NCBI GenBank assembly: GCA_044225605.1
Contig: JBGAIJ010000001.1
Coordinates: forward strand, 186,001-250,000
Source: Ferruginibacter sp044225605
Lineage (GTDB): Bacteria > Bacteroidota > Bacteroidia > Chitinophagales > Chitinophagaceae
Length of the DNA stretch: 64,000 nucleotides
Reading direction: 5' to 3'
Shown: positions 1-9,790 of the stretch, in pieces
Position numbering within the stretch: position 1 is the first letter of the stretch
Layout of the letters: every line of letters begins with the position of its first letter
The notes under the pieces: generated by a model
The model's input: only the letters and a program-made list of their open reading frames with translations
What the model was told of the DNA's origin: nothing
Databases searched by the model: none
Translations under genes and position numbers: made by a program

Positions 1-1737
1 CAAAGCATTTATACCATTGCCCACACTTATCAATTCGTCAATAGGTGAGTTATAACCCAAACCATAATCCTGTTCTGTTTTATCTTTTAAATAACGAACC
101 CCTGCCCTTGCAGTAAAGAAATGAAGCTTTTTTATGCTGGTGTTAAATGTTGCACGGGTATCTGTAAATAAAGAAAATAAAGAAGTAACCTGTGTACCCA
201 TTCTGCTGAATGCAACTGCTGTTGTAAGAGAATCGGGCACTACACCTTTACGTGGCACAAAAAAGTTTTCACGCACTTTATGATATATAACACCCACGGT
301 TGTAGACAATGCAAGCTTTTTGCTTATTTCATAGTTAAACCCAATGGAACCAAGAAAACGGTATGTTTTATTAAGGCCCTGGCCTAATGATGTTAACGCA
401 ACGGGGTTACTGATGTTAAGTGTATCCCTGTCTGCAATTGTAGGAGACTCTACCCCTGTTGCGGATACATCATTTGTACGCAAAAAAGGAGATTTTACCA
501 ATGCAAGAAAAAGCGGGTTGGTTTTGTATGAATAACCCTGGTCTCTTAAATTTTGTTCAGCAAAGGCAAAACTTAAATTTGTAGTAGCTGTCATGCGGCG
601 GCTCAAATTAAGGTCGCCGTTGAAACGCATATTGTATTTACTCAGGTCTGTATTTTTTGTAAGGCCTTCGTTATTTAAAAAGCCCAGTGATATTGCATAT
701 TTCGCAATGTTATCACCCCCTGTTACTTTAAGATAAATATTTTTTGTTTGTGCTTTTTGTGTTACTAAATCCTGCCAGTTGGTTTGATTGTGATATGCAT
801 AGTAAGTACCATTGGCTTTATCATCATTCATATATGGCTGGCTCTGAATTTCCGCATCACTCATCCCCTTTGTTTTAAGTATTTCAGAAAGATAAGTGCG
901 GTAATTACCTGCATCCATTACAGGCAGGTTTTTGGTGGTAAAGTTCATTCCGCCATACACAGCAAAATCAATTTTTGTACCCAGCTCTTTTGCCCGTATA
1001 GTATTAATGATGATTGCACCATTGCCTCCTTTTGTTCCGTATATAGATGAAGCATCTTTTAATACTGTAACATTATCAATGTCCCTTACATCGATAGATG
1101 AAAGCGGGTTGGTATAATTATTAGAAATAATTGAACCTCCTACATTGGTATTATTAAAAATAACTCCATCAACAACAATAAGCGGCTGATTAGTGGCATA
1201 TAAAGAATTGATGCCCCTCAAAAACATTGCTGCACCAATATTCTGGGTGCCGCTTCGCCTGATGGCATTAAGGCCCGTTACTTTGCCCTGCAGGTATGAG
1301 TCAGGTGTTTCATTATTGCGGTTCCATCCATCGGCAGTTTGTATACCTGTAATGGCGTATGGCGATGTTGTTTTTGTAACACGGCCGGTTGGCAAATCAG
1401 CTTCGTCACTCATAGATGAAAACCCATCTGCATAAACAGGGATGATTAATTTATTTTGACCTTTTACAGATACTTCTTTATCCTGAAAACCATCCCCTTC
1501 CAGCAAAAGCATTACTTCATCAGAAGGAAGTTTAATAGAAAAATTACCAGCGCTATCTGTAATTGCGGCTGCAAAACTTTTATACGTTAGCCTGATGCCC
1601 CTTATTGGTTTTTTTGTGGCGGCATTTATAACAGTACCGGTAACAGTATACGTTTTGCTTTTTTCTTTTTGCGCCATTACAACAAGGCTGCAGGCCACGG
1701 CAAAAAAAAGTGTAACAGTTTTTTTGAAATTATACAT
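1..1737 (-). CDS. SusC/RagA-family TonB-linked outer-membrane receptor (partial, C-terminus outside window)
   Basis: The frame is open from an ATG at 1737 to the window edge (579 codons), so only the N-terminal part is seen. The product starts with a signal peptide ending near VVMAQKEK. A carboxypeptidase-regulatory-like beta domain follows (TVTGTVINAATKKPIRG), then a TonB plug with the SusC signatures MFLRGINSLYATNQPLIVVDG and VTVLKDASS. Family members form a 22-strand barrel that imports ligands with a SusD lid. No SusD lies directly before it; it sits 32 bp after a FAS1 lipoprotein and probably ends the operon that starts at 12007. It may use the SusD at 4954-6453 or a partner beyond the window. 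Family assignment is secure; the substrate is unknown. Confidence 0.9.
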   Translation of the reverse strand, partial: MYNFKKTVTLFFAVACSLVVMAQKEKSKTYTVTGTVINAATKKPIRGIRLTYKSFAAAITDSAGNFSIKLPSDEVMLLLEGDGFQDKEVSVKGQNKLIIPVYADGFSSMSDEADLPTGRVTKTTSPYAITGIQTADGWNRNNETPDSYLQGKVTGLNAIRRSGTQNIGAAMFLRGINSLYATNQPLIVVDGVIFNNTNVGGSIISNNYTNPLSSIDVRDIDNVTVLKDASSIYGTKGGNGAIIINTIRAKELGTKIDFAVYGGMNFTTKNLPVMDAGNYRTYLSEILKTKGMSDAEIQSQPYMNDDKANGTYYAYHNQTNWQDLVTQKAQTKNIYLKVTGGDNIAKYAISLGFLNNEGLTKNTDLSKYNMRFNGDLNLSRRMTATTNLSFAFAEQNLRDQGYSYKTNPLFLALVKSPFLRTNDVSATGVESPTIADRDTLNISNPVALTSLGQGLNKTYRFLGSIGFNYEISKKLALSTTVGVIYHKVRENFFVPRKGVVPDSLTTAVAFSRMGTQVTSLFSLFTDTRATFNTSIKKLHFFTARAGVRYLKDKTEQDYGLGYNSPIDELISVGNGINAL

Positions 1738-1769
1738 GATGGTATTACTAAGCTTTAATTATTTAATTT

Positions 1770-3206
1770 TTATGGTACCGGAACAAGGCGCATGTAATCA
1801 AGCACAATCGGGTTGGTGGCAGTTGATGTAAGCCTCCAGTCAACAGTGCCATATCTTGTAATGGTAATATCTCCTAAATACATTTCATTGTAAGCACCGG
1901 CTGCAGTACTCAATGGCACATTATGAGTTAATGTACCCTGCACAGCTGCTAAACCTGTATGCCATGCATTTATAGTTTGTGCAAAAGCACCTGCCTGAAA
2001 ATCGTTAGTACCTAAAACATATACCTGGTATTTTATTGAAGGCACTTCGTTGGTGCGGTAAAATGAATAATAAGTTGTAACACCGTGGCCGCTTACCAGT
2101 ATGTCATTAAAGTTTAACCCTGTGGCCGGGCTTAAACGCACCCGGTAATTGGTATTACCTGATTTGTCAGATAAAAAGCCACTGGGATTTTCTCCCTGCA
2201 GCGTAATGGGAAGAAACTTATTTTTTGTTGGCACATCTATTTTACTCATGATGTAAACATAGCCGTTACTCATGCGCTTAACATCTACTAAAAATGCACT
2301 GCTTACAGGTACTGTAACACCCGATTTTGAAACCAGTGCTGCCGGCATAGCTAAAATATTAGTATAGGATGTTTCGTAAACAAGATCTTTTACTACGTTC
2401 CATCTTGTTAAACTGTCCGTTATAGTAGTGGCAGTACTTGCATAATAATTTTTAAGCGAATCTGCTTCCACTACAAAATTGGCATCCTGCATAACAAAAT
2501 AAGTGTATTGCTTGTCTTCTCTTTTTAAATCAGATACACGGTCGTTAAAATAGTTGCGTTGCACAATACCGGTACCCGGACGGTAAACAGGCAAACCTGT
2601 AAGCACACTGATACTGTCTATAACAGCAAGAGAAGGATCAAACCCGCTATAGTTAAGCGACTTTATGTAAGCATGTTGTGCATATTGTGTGGTTGTGGCA
2701 TTTACAAACTCCCAAATATTTTGCAGTGGTAATGCCATACCATTAATAGTATGCAATACGCCATTGGCTACATAACGATCTGTTGTAAGTAATGCCGCTT
2801 CATCAAACTTGGCAGTACTAAAGTTGTTATATTTTCCGCTAAGCATAGCAATACGCTGCGGCGCAGCAACATCTCTTATAAAATACAACTGGTTTGAAAT
2901 GTGATTTAATATAAACGCTTTCAATTTGGCTGCGTCACCTACAATTGCAGGGTCCAGTGACAGTAAAGCTGTATTTGTTGGCGCCCAAACCGTAAATGTT
3001 TTGGTGCTTTGCAAAACAGAATCCAACCCTGCTTTGCCTACATACTCCCTGAACTTACTAAGATCCGGGTTAGAGGCAATTGCCTGTAACAGGTTTTGTG
3101 TTAAATCCTGCTGCGTAATTGCTGTATGATCTTTCCACTTGTTGCAGCCTGTAATGCCAAGCATTAGTACAAACACAACAACCGTTAAACTTTTTTTTCT
3201 GTACAT
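1770..3206 (-). CDS. FAS1 (fasciclin)-domain lipoprotein
   Basis: A 478-aa lipoprotein. The signal peptide has lipobox LGITGC with the lipidated Cys at residue 21, so it should sit in the outer membrane. Residues about 35-160 form a FAS1 module: the first conserved motif reads TFTVWAPTNTALLSLDP and the second VANGVLHTINGMALPL. A second, weaker FAS1-like region follows. The C-terminal about 130 residues look like a beta-sandwich ending LDYMRLVPVP, resembling the end of the next gene upstream (LDMFHFIP). FAS1 domains act in adhesion or ligand binding; no catalytic motif is visible. The gene lies 33 bp after another FAS1 gene and 32 bp before a SusC gene, so a surface accessory role for the SusCD system is inferred. 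Confidence 0.85.
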   Translation of the reverse strand: MYRKKSLTVVVFVLMLGITGCNKWKDHTAITQQDLTQNLLQAIASNPDLSKFREYVGKAGLDSVLQSTKTFTVWAPTNTALLSLDPAIVGDAAKLKAFILNHISNQLYFIRDVAAPQRIAMLSGKYNNFSTAKFDEAALLTTDRYVANGVLHTINGMALPLQNIWEFVNATTTQYAQHAYIKSLNYSGFDPSLAVIDSISVLTGLPVYRPGTGIVQRNYFNDRVSDLKREDKQYTYFVMQDANFVVEADSLKNYYASTATTITDSLTRWNVVKDLVYETSYTNILAMPAALVSKSGVTVPVSSAFLVDVKRMSNGYVYIMSKIDVPTKNKFLPITLQGENPSGFLSDKSGNTNYRVRLSPATGLNFNDILVSGHGVTTYYSFYRTNEVPSIKYQVYVLGTNDFQAGAFAQTINAWHTGLAAVQGTLTHNVPLSTAAGAYNEMYLGDITITRYGTVDWRLTSTATNPIVLDYMRLVPVP

Positions 3207-3239
3207 CTTCTTTGTTTATTATTTATGTCTGGTACGTTT

Positions 3240-4928
3240 TTAGAAATATTGTAATGTTCCGTCTACATTAAATCTTGGTAAATACTGGTTTTGATTAATG
3301 GGTATAAAGTGAAACATATCCAGGTAGTCGGATGGGTTACCAGTACCGGCTGCAGGCAATGAACGTATCCTGAGTTTATGCCTGTCGGTTGTGGTAACAT
3401 CTATTATACCTAAAAACTTACCCGTCATAAACGATGTGGCAGAAGGAGAATATTTTTTCCAGCCAAGCGCTTCCAGTTCACCATCAGATAAGTTAGGACG
3501 CTGTTCACAGAAATTAAACTGTCTTGACAAATCCACTCCATCAAATGAAGGTTGAACAGGCATGTTTGAACCACCAGGTAATCCCACAGTACCGGAACCT
3601 TTTGCAGCCCTGTAACAAACCCATACCTTATACCTTCCTTTTACAATAATTGGTGTAGTAAATTCAATCCAGTTATGGCGGGTGGTGTTACCCATTGGTA
3701 CGCTTAAATAATCACCCCAATAAACATTTATAGATGATGATGTGGTATATGCATAATCCATGGTGTTGGTTGTTCTGTCCCATGTAATATCTTTAATAGC
3801 ACCGTATGCAAAACTGAAGTTGCCTCTTCTGAAAACAGCAGGCAGTTTTCTTACTTCAGGAAAATCGGCTACATCCCAGTAAATAGCAGTTGGCTGACGC
3901 ACTTTTGTTGTAAAGTGTGCTTTAGCACTGTGTAACACACCTGTGGTTGCAGATATATCACTTAAAGATCTGTCTAATTCAATACCTATTTCATGCACCC
4001 CATTAAAATCAAGATCATTGATAAGCACTTTTACATCATCTAATTTTGATGCCAGCACTTCTAAAGGTGCTAATGTAACATGAGATCCGGTAGAAACTAT
4101 ATCTGCCAAATATTTTGCTTCGGGTATAATGTGGTATTTCACATAAATGTTCAAACTGTCTAAAGGGTTTAAAGGATTACCTGTGTTAGAATACCTGGCT
4201 TTAAGTGCAGCAAAGTTTGCCATACCTGAATCCTGTATTGCTTTATCCGTTTCAGCCAGTACAGTAAACCACCTGCGCAAAGCCGGCACGGTGCTGTTAA
4301 TGGTATTGAGTGTATCATAATACCCTGTTGCAACCAGCGCCTGTTTAAAAATAGAATATCTTGAATCATCGGAAATAAGCTGTGCTACAGATTTTGATGC
4401 TGGTTTAAGCACTCTGTCAACCTGGTGTATATAACCATTACCGGTTCTGATATTCGGTGCAGTAATTACACCCTGCCTGTTTACTTCAATTACAGATGCT
4501 CCACCCTTGTTAATAACAGTAGTGGTAAGGTACTGGCCATACATGGTAATAGTCGGCAGTTTACCATCTTTAAAAGTTGAAGTAAGTAATGTGTCTTCCA
4601 GCAAATGAAACTTAACAATATCCTGCGCTTCCTTTTCAGTTAATGCTCCAATTGTTTTATTTATTTCCGTTAAGTATATTTTAACAGCGCTGTCTGTTGG
4701 TACAAACATGGTGTAAGAACCATAGGCGTTTAAAAAACCTGCATAGCCGGATTTATCCACTATTTGTGTGATAGAGGAATATTTATCGGGATTGCTCTTT
4801 ATGTAGCCGTAAATATTTAAATCACCTGTGGTAGCTTCCACATACTTGATTTTTTTACAGCTGTTGGCATAAAACATAATAAGCATGCCACTGAGTATTG
4901 TTACCGTAATGCTTACATATTTTTTCAT
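3240..4928 (-). CDS. FAS1 (fasciclin)-domain lipoprotein with C-terminal beta-sandwich
   Basis: A 562-aa lipoprotein with a short signal peptide and Cys 24 (FYANSCKK). The first FAS1 module spans about residues 35-180 (YTMFVPTDSAVKIYL and GYIHQVDRVLKP); a second FAS1-like module covers about 180-340. The C-terminal about 210 residues (from AIYWDVADFPEVRKLP) look like a jelly-roll ligand-binding domain ending LDMFHFIPINQ. I infer the fold from strand-like patterning and the shared ending with the neighbouring FAS1 protein. It follows susD by 25 bp and precedes the next FAS1 gene by 33 bp, so it is co-transcribed. It may be a surface glycan- or protein-binding component in the position usually held by SusE/F-type proteins. 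No enzyme motif is visible. Confidence 0.85.
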   Translation of the reverse strand: MKKYVSITVTILSGMLIMFYANSCKKIKYVEATTGDLNIYGYIKSNPDKYSSITQIVDKSGYAGFLNAYGSYTMFVPTDSAVKIYLTEINKTIGALTEKEAQDIVKFHLLEDTLLTSTFKDGKLPTITMYGQYLTTTVINKGGASVIEVNRQGVITAPNIRTGNGYIHQVDRVLKPASKSVAQLISDDSRYSIFKQALVATGYYDTLNTINSTVPALRRWFTVLAETDKAIQDSGMANFAALKARYSNTGNPLNPLDSLNIYVKYHIIPEAKYLADIVSTGSHVTLAPLEVLASKLDDVKVLINDLDFNGVHEIGIELDRSLSDISATTGVLHSAKAHFTTKVRQPTAIYWDVADFPEVRKLPAVFRRGNFSFAYGAIKDITWDRTTNTMDYAYTTSSSINVYWGDYLSVPMGNTTRHNWIEFTTPIIVKGRYKVWVCYRAAKGSGTVGLPGGSNMPVQPSFDGVDLSRQFNFCEQRPNLSDGELEALGWKKYSPSATSFMTGKFLGIIDVTTTDRHKLRIRSLPAAGTGNPSDYLDMFHFIPINQNQYLPRFNVDGTLQYF

Positions 4929-4953
4929 ATTGCAGTGTATTTATTATTAGTAG

Positions 4954-6453
4954 TTATTTATAAAAAGGATTTTGCACCAACGATTTATTAGTGGTTAACT
5001 CATAAAAAAAGATGGGCAGGTAATGACAGTTTTTATCTTTAAACTTGGCAATTGCCTGCTGTTGCCTGTTGGCAGGCACAGTAGTAGCCACCATATCTAG
5101 CAATAAATCCAGCCGCTGATAGCTGTTACGTTTTGCATTGCGCAGCAAATCATACCAGCGCTTTCCTTCAAATGCAAACTCCCTGGCTCTTTCTTTTAAG
5201 ATATAATCTGCAATAGCAATTTTATCATTGGTAGCAGGATTTTCCTGTGTGGCAACCAATGCCCTTGCCCTTGCTCTTATAGTTTTAATAATATCAATAG
5301 CTTCCTGGCCATTGCCTAACTGGTTTTGTGCTTCTGCTTTCATCAGTAAGATATCAGCATAGCGGTAAAAAATCCAGTGTGCAAAAGAACCATCCTGTGC
5401 ACGGGCAGTGCTGGTGCTTAAACCCATGTACTTCCAAATGGTTTGGTCAGTAGCTCTTACTGCTGCACCATCTGCACGTATATCAAACTTAGTTGGGTCA
5501 GTTAAATCAATTGTATACATTTCATCCATTACAATTGAGTTAGCCAATAGCTTACGTGAAGCTGTAAGAAACATTGGATAAAATGTGTTCAGCTTCTGTG
5601 CATCAAACTGCAATTCAAAAATGCTTTCGTTACTGTTTCCGTTTACATACAGTGTACGGTACCAGGTATTCGCATCGCTTCCATCTATTAAACCAAACTG
5701 GTTGGTATTTATTACTTTGTTACAGGCTGCCACGCATTCTGCGTATTTTTCCATCCACAAATAAATATCTGCCTGTAATGCATTGATTGCGGCTTTTGTT
5801 ATTCTGCCTTTGTTTGCGGCCCTGTCGCCATAATCAGTAACTGCATATTTTTCTGCATCATTTAAATCCTGCAATGCCTGTTCCAGTACAACAGTTTGCG
5901 AACTTTTAGGAATGTCAACAATATCTTTATCGCTTGCGGTGGCTTTTAATTTTAAAGGCACTTCATCAAATGTGCGTACCAAATAAAAATACATTAATGC
6001 ACGGATGGCTTTTGCCTCAGCAAGATATTTGTCTAATGCCGCCTGTGTAAAAGTGGCATCTTTTTGTAATACGCCCGGTGCAAAATCAATTACTGTGTTG
6101 CAATAGTTGATAGTTTCATAAATACCACGCCAGTTTGCAATACTGTTAGTAGGCAGAATGTTTACATTTATCACATCCACCTGTTCATTAGTGGTGGCCA
6201 GTGTACTTGCTACCATATCCGCTCTCAGTTCTCCCCATAAAAAGAAAGACTCTGCTGCATTTCTTGAACCTGTTGCTGAACCTGTAAGAGAGGAGTAACA
6301 GCCAATTACAGCTGCCTGCACCTGTTCCTTTGTTTTCCAGTATTCTGCACCGGTTAAACCATCCTGTGGTTGCAAGTCCAGCCATTTTTTACAGGCTGAA
6401 AACTGTATTACCAGCGCCAGCATTAATAATTTTAAAATCGTTTGCTTCAACAT
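4954..6453 (-). CDS. SusD/RagB-family outer-membrane nutrient-binding lipoprotein
   Basis: A 499-aa lipoprotein with lipidated Cys 21 (IQFSACKKWLDLQPQD). The N-terminal pattern GLTGAEYWKTKEQVQAAVIG and the C-terminal KERAREFAFEGKRWYDLLR are classic SusD/RagB signatures; the middle holds TPR-like helices that pack on SusC. The protein caps the SusC barrel at the surface and captures ligand. It lies 20 bp after susC (6474-9749) and 25 bp before a FAS1 lipoprotein. Size and start are normal. Unlike a typical polysaccharide utilisation locus, no hydrolase gene is adjacent, so the cargo cannot be predicted. Confidence 0.95.
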   Translation of the reverse strand: MLKQTILKLLMLALVIQFSACKKWLDLQPQDGLTGAEYWKTKEQVQAAVIGCYSSLTGSATGSRNAAESFFLWGELRADMVASTLATTNEQVDVINVNILPTNSIANWRGIYETINYCNTVIDFAPGVLQKDATFTQAALDKYLAEAKAIRALMYFYLVRTFDEVPLKLKATASDKDIVDIPKSSQTVVLEQALQDLNDAEKYAVTDYGDRAANKGRITKAAINALQADIYLWMEKYAECVAACNKVINTNQFGLIDGSDANTWYRTLYVNGNSNESIFELQFDAQKLNTFYPMFLTASRKLLANSIVMDEMYTIDLTDPTKFDIRADGAAVRATDQTIWKYMGLSTSTARAQDGSFAHWIFYRYADILLMKAEAQNQLGNGQEAIDIIKTIRARARALVATQENPATNDKIAIADYILKERAREFAFEGKRWYDLLRNAKRNSYQRLDLLLDMVATTVPANRQQQAIAKFKDKNCHYLPIFFYELTTNKSLVQNPFYK

Positions 6454-6473
6454 TTTATTCTGTTTAAATTATT

Positions 6474-9400
6474 TTAAAAACTTGCAGTAACACCAATTGT
6501 AAAAGTTCTTACTGGTGGCGTGTATGAATAATCAATTGCTACACGGAAAGGATCACTGCCTCTTACACTTACTTCCGGATCCTGTCCTGTATAATTTGTC
6601 CATGTAAATAAATTTTCTGCAGTTACATAAGCACTCAGGTTTTTAACCTTTAACCTTTGTACAAACTTCTTAGGTGCAGTATAACGCAGTGTTATTGTAC
6701 GGAAACGCAGGAAAGAAGCATCTTCAACAAAACGGTCGCTTCCTAAAAAGTTGTAGCCGCTGCGGTACATGGCACGTGGTATATCAGTTACATCGCCTTC
6801 TTTTTTCCACCTGCGTAAAACTGCTGTACTCTGGTTATCGAAACCATACATATTGGTGGTGTTAATTTGCGTACCGTTAATTAAATCGAATTTATACCGG
6901 TAGTTAAAAAATGCGGTTAGTTTCCAGGCGCCTTTAAATGTAACGGAGCTACCAAAACCACCGGTGAATTTAGGGTTGCTGTTACCGAGGTAAACAATAT
7001 CCTGGTAGTTAATATTACCGTCGTGGTTTATGTCTTCATAAATAGCGTCACCCGGCTGAAATGTATAACCAATACTTGGGTAATTAAACTTCATGTAAAC
7101 AATCTGTCCTGTTGGGCCAATAATTGGTTTGCCTGCTTCATCTCTTGCAATAGTGGCTGCAAGATCTTTGTAAACGCCTTTGTATTTAAACCCGTAAAAT
7201 GAACCAAACGGATTGTTTACCTGCATGTAAGTTTTATATTGTCCGTTTGCAGTAATATCCCCTTTGTCTCTTGGATACAAGTCTGATATTTCACGGATAA
7301 TATTCTGGTTGCGTGCAATATTAAAGTTGAAATCAATTTGCCATTTTTTTGTTTTGTATGGCGTTGCAGATAAGCCCAACTCAAAACCCTGGTTATCCAT
7401 TGTGCCCACATTCATATCAACACTGCTGAAACCATTGATGGATGAAATTTGCAGGCCGGGGAAATACATGTTTTTAGTACGGTTGGTGTAAAATTCTACA
7501 TCAACTGTAAAACGCCTTTTAAACATACTCAGGTTTATACCAGCATTTTGACCCACAATAGTTTCCCATTTTAAATCTGATAATTCCATGTTGGCAGGAT
7601 ACACACCGGCAAGCCCTAAATAAGACCATGTGAATGTATTGTAAGTGCTGATGTAGCTGTAGTCACGCTTGGGCGCATTGCCTGACTGTCCGTAACTTGC
7701 CCTGAAGCTTAAATCATCAATTTGCTTTTGAAAGCGCTTCATGAATTTTTCATCAGAAATTCTCCAGCGTACAGAGCCGGAAGGAAATAAACCATAGCGG
7801 TTAGAAGGGCCAAACCTTGAGTTACCATCTCCACGAATACCGGCATTAAAAATATATTTGTCTTTAAAGCTGTATTGGCCGTTTACCAGTAACCCCACAC
7901 TTCTTGTTTGTCCTGTGTAAGCTGATAACCTTGTAGCATCACTTTGCGTACGGGATGCAGAAGAAGGATCCTGTAAAGCTGATGATGCAGTGTTAGATGT
8001 TAATACCTCCTGTGACACATATTTGTTATCGTATGTATTGAACGAAAGGAAGCTGATAACTTTATGACGCTGATCTTTTATATTGGGTGTATAAACAAGG
8101 TTGGCTTTTGTTTGTACGTTAAATACATCAATATCTCCATCGTATGCCCTGTTTACAGATGTTTCCGTCCACGGCCTTCCTGTTGCTGTTTGCGGCAGGA
8201 AGTTATTGTTTTTATTATTGTTGATGTCGAACTGAACATCAAACGTTGCCATTAACACTTTCTTAAAAATTTCATACTGCAGGTTAAAGTGCGGTGTTAC
8301 ACGCTGGCTGATGATGTTATATTTAGCATCATTTGCCATTGCAACCGGGTTAGAGGTACCGAGTACATTGCCACTGCTGCTTAATCCCTGGTAGAAGCCC
8401 TGGATATTGTTTGCAGGAGAAAAATAGTTACCGGTTGGCCTGCCAAATTCATCATACTCATAAATGCTCATGTTGGGCATTTTGCGGTATGCAACATCCC
8501 GTAAGTTTAAAGCAAAGTTCCTGTTATTGTCAGTGTAAGAATAAGACAAATCGGATTTAAAGCGGATGCGTTCAGAAACCACATAGTCTAAATTAATACG
8601 TGTGCTTATGCGGTTTAAATATGTACCAATGGTAGTTCCTTTTTGATTAAGATAACCAACAGAAGCAAAATATCTTGCTTTCTCTCCACCACCCGTCATC
8701 GAAATATTATGGTCCTGCGTAAAACCAAGTTGCGTTATTGCGGCAATCCAGTCAGTATTCTTACTGTAATTGTTGTACCAGTAAGGATCGTTTGGATCGT
8801 ACTGAAATTCTTTTACTGTTTGTGTGTTTAATGGTGTACCGGTTGCATTCATGTATGCTTCCGGTATTAAAGTAGAGTATTCATCACCTGTAAGCATAGG
8901 TATTGCTTCCGGTTGCTTTTGAATAGAGCTTTTTAAAGTATAGGTAAACGAAGGTTTGCCAACAGCGCCCCGTTTAGTACTTATAACAACCACTCCATTA
9001 GCAGCTCTTGAACCCCATACCGCAGTTGCAGCCGCATCTTTTAAAATAGTAATGTCACGAATATCTGATGGTGCAATGTTTAATAAACTTGCATAACCAA
9101 TTTCATCTGCTGCACCAAAGTTAAAATCTGAAGGAATAGAAGTTTCATACGGCATGCCATCCACCACAATTAAAGGATCAACAGAAGAGTTGATAGAGGA
9201 TGTACCCCTGATACGGATTTGCATACCTGCACCGGGATCGCCTGAGTTAGCTGTAATATCCACACCGGGCAACCTTCCCTGCAAAGCCTGGTCAATTGAT
9301 GCGGCCTGCATTTCTTCCAGTTCTTTTGCACTTATATGAGACTGTGCTGTTGTTAACTCTCTTTCCGATACCTGCACCATTCCATTATCCACTTTACGCT

Positions 9401-9749
9401 GTGATACCACTACTACATCACCCAAATCACGGCTATTGCTTTCCAGTGTTACATTAAAAGTGGTGCGGCTGTTAATAGAAAGTGTTTGCGAACGGTAACT
9501 GATATGACTGATGGATAATTTGTTTTTTACATCGTTAATCTTAATAACAAAATTACCCTCCACATCTGTCTTTACGGCCCGTATCGTTCTTCCGTCTGCA
9601 TCCACTTCTGCAACCGTAACATGCTCCACCGGCTGTTTATTAGGCGATACTATTCTTCCCTGCACCGTAGTGGTTGTTTGCGCCAGCACTGTATTTGCAA
9701 ATAGTACAGCCAGTAAAAAGAAACTGATTTTTGTGATTAGTACTTTCAT
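6474..9749 (-). CDS. SusC/RagA-family TonB-linked outer-membrane protein
   Basis: About 1091 aa from the ATG at 9749; a longer TTG-started reading to 9794 exists, but the ATG gives a clean signal peptide ending TVLAQTTT. A CarboxypepD_reg-like domain (about residues 25-110) is followed by a plug with MQIRIRGTSSINSSVDPLIV and ITILKDAAATAVWGSRAANG, then a barrel ending in an aromatic residue (TIGVTASF). The plug has an insertion after VVDGMPYE (ETSIPSDFNFGAADEIGYAS) that the other complete SusC (57821-61156) lacks. It forms the TonB-dependent import channel with the SusD 20 bp downstream. A FAS1 lipoprotein gene lies 41 bp upstream in the same operon. Confidence 0.95.
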   Translation of the reverse strand: MKVLITKISFFLLAVLFANTVLAQTTTTVQGRIVSPNKQPVEHVTVAEVDADGRTIRAVKTDVEGNFVIKINDVKNKLSISHISYRSQTLSINSRTTFNVTLESNSRDLGDVVVVSQRKVDNGMVQVSERELTTAQSHISAKELEEMQAASIDQALQGRLPGVDITANSGDPGAGMQIRIRGTSSINSSVDPLIVVDGMPYETSIPSDFNFGAADEIGYASLLNIAPSDIRDITILKDAAATAVWGSRAANGVVVISTKRGAVGKPSFTYTLKSSIQKQPEAIPMLTGDEYSTLIPEAYMNATGTPLNTQTVKEFQYDPNDPYWYNNYSKNTDWIAAITQLGFTQDHNISMTGGGEKARYFASVGYLNQKGTTIGTYLNRISTRINLDYVVSERIRFKSDLSYSYTDNNRNFALNLRDVAYRKMPNMSIYEYDEFGRPTGNYFSPANNIQGFYQGLSSSGNVLGTSNPVAMANDAKYNIISQRVTPHFNLQYEIFKKVLMATFDVQFDINNNKNNNFLPQTATGRPWTETSVNRAYDGDIDVFNVQTKANLVYTPNIKDQRHKVISFLSFNTYDNKYVSQEVLTSNTASSALQDPSSASRTQSDATRLSAYTGQTRSVGLLVNGQYSFKDKYIFNAGIRGDGNSRFGPSNRYGLFPSGSVRWRISDEKFMKRFQKQIDDLSFRASYGQSGNAPKRDYSYISTYNTFTWSYLGLAGVYPANMELSDLKWETIVGQNAGINLSMFKRRFTVDVEFYTNRTKNMYFPGLQISSINGFSSVDMNVGTMDNQGFELGLSATPYKTKKWQIDFNFNIARNQNIIREISDLYPRDKGDITANGQYKTYMQVNNPFGSFYGFKYKGVYKDLAATIARDEAGKPIIGPTGQIVYMKFNYPSIGYTFQPGDAIYEDINHDGNINYQDIVYLGNSNPKFTGGFGSSVTFKGAWKLTAFFNYRYKFDLINGTQINTTNMYGFDNQSTAVLRRWKKEGDVTDIPRAMYRSGYNFLGSDRFVEDASFLRFRTITLRYTAPKKFVQRLKVKNLSAYVTAENLFTWTNYTGQDPEVSVRGSDPFRVAIDYSYTPPVRTFTIGVTASF

Positions 9750-9790
9750 TATAAAAAGATGTTTGTATTTGCTTGCAAAAATTATTTTAA

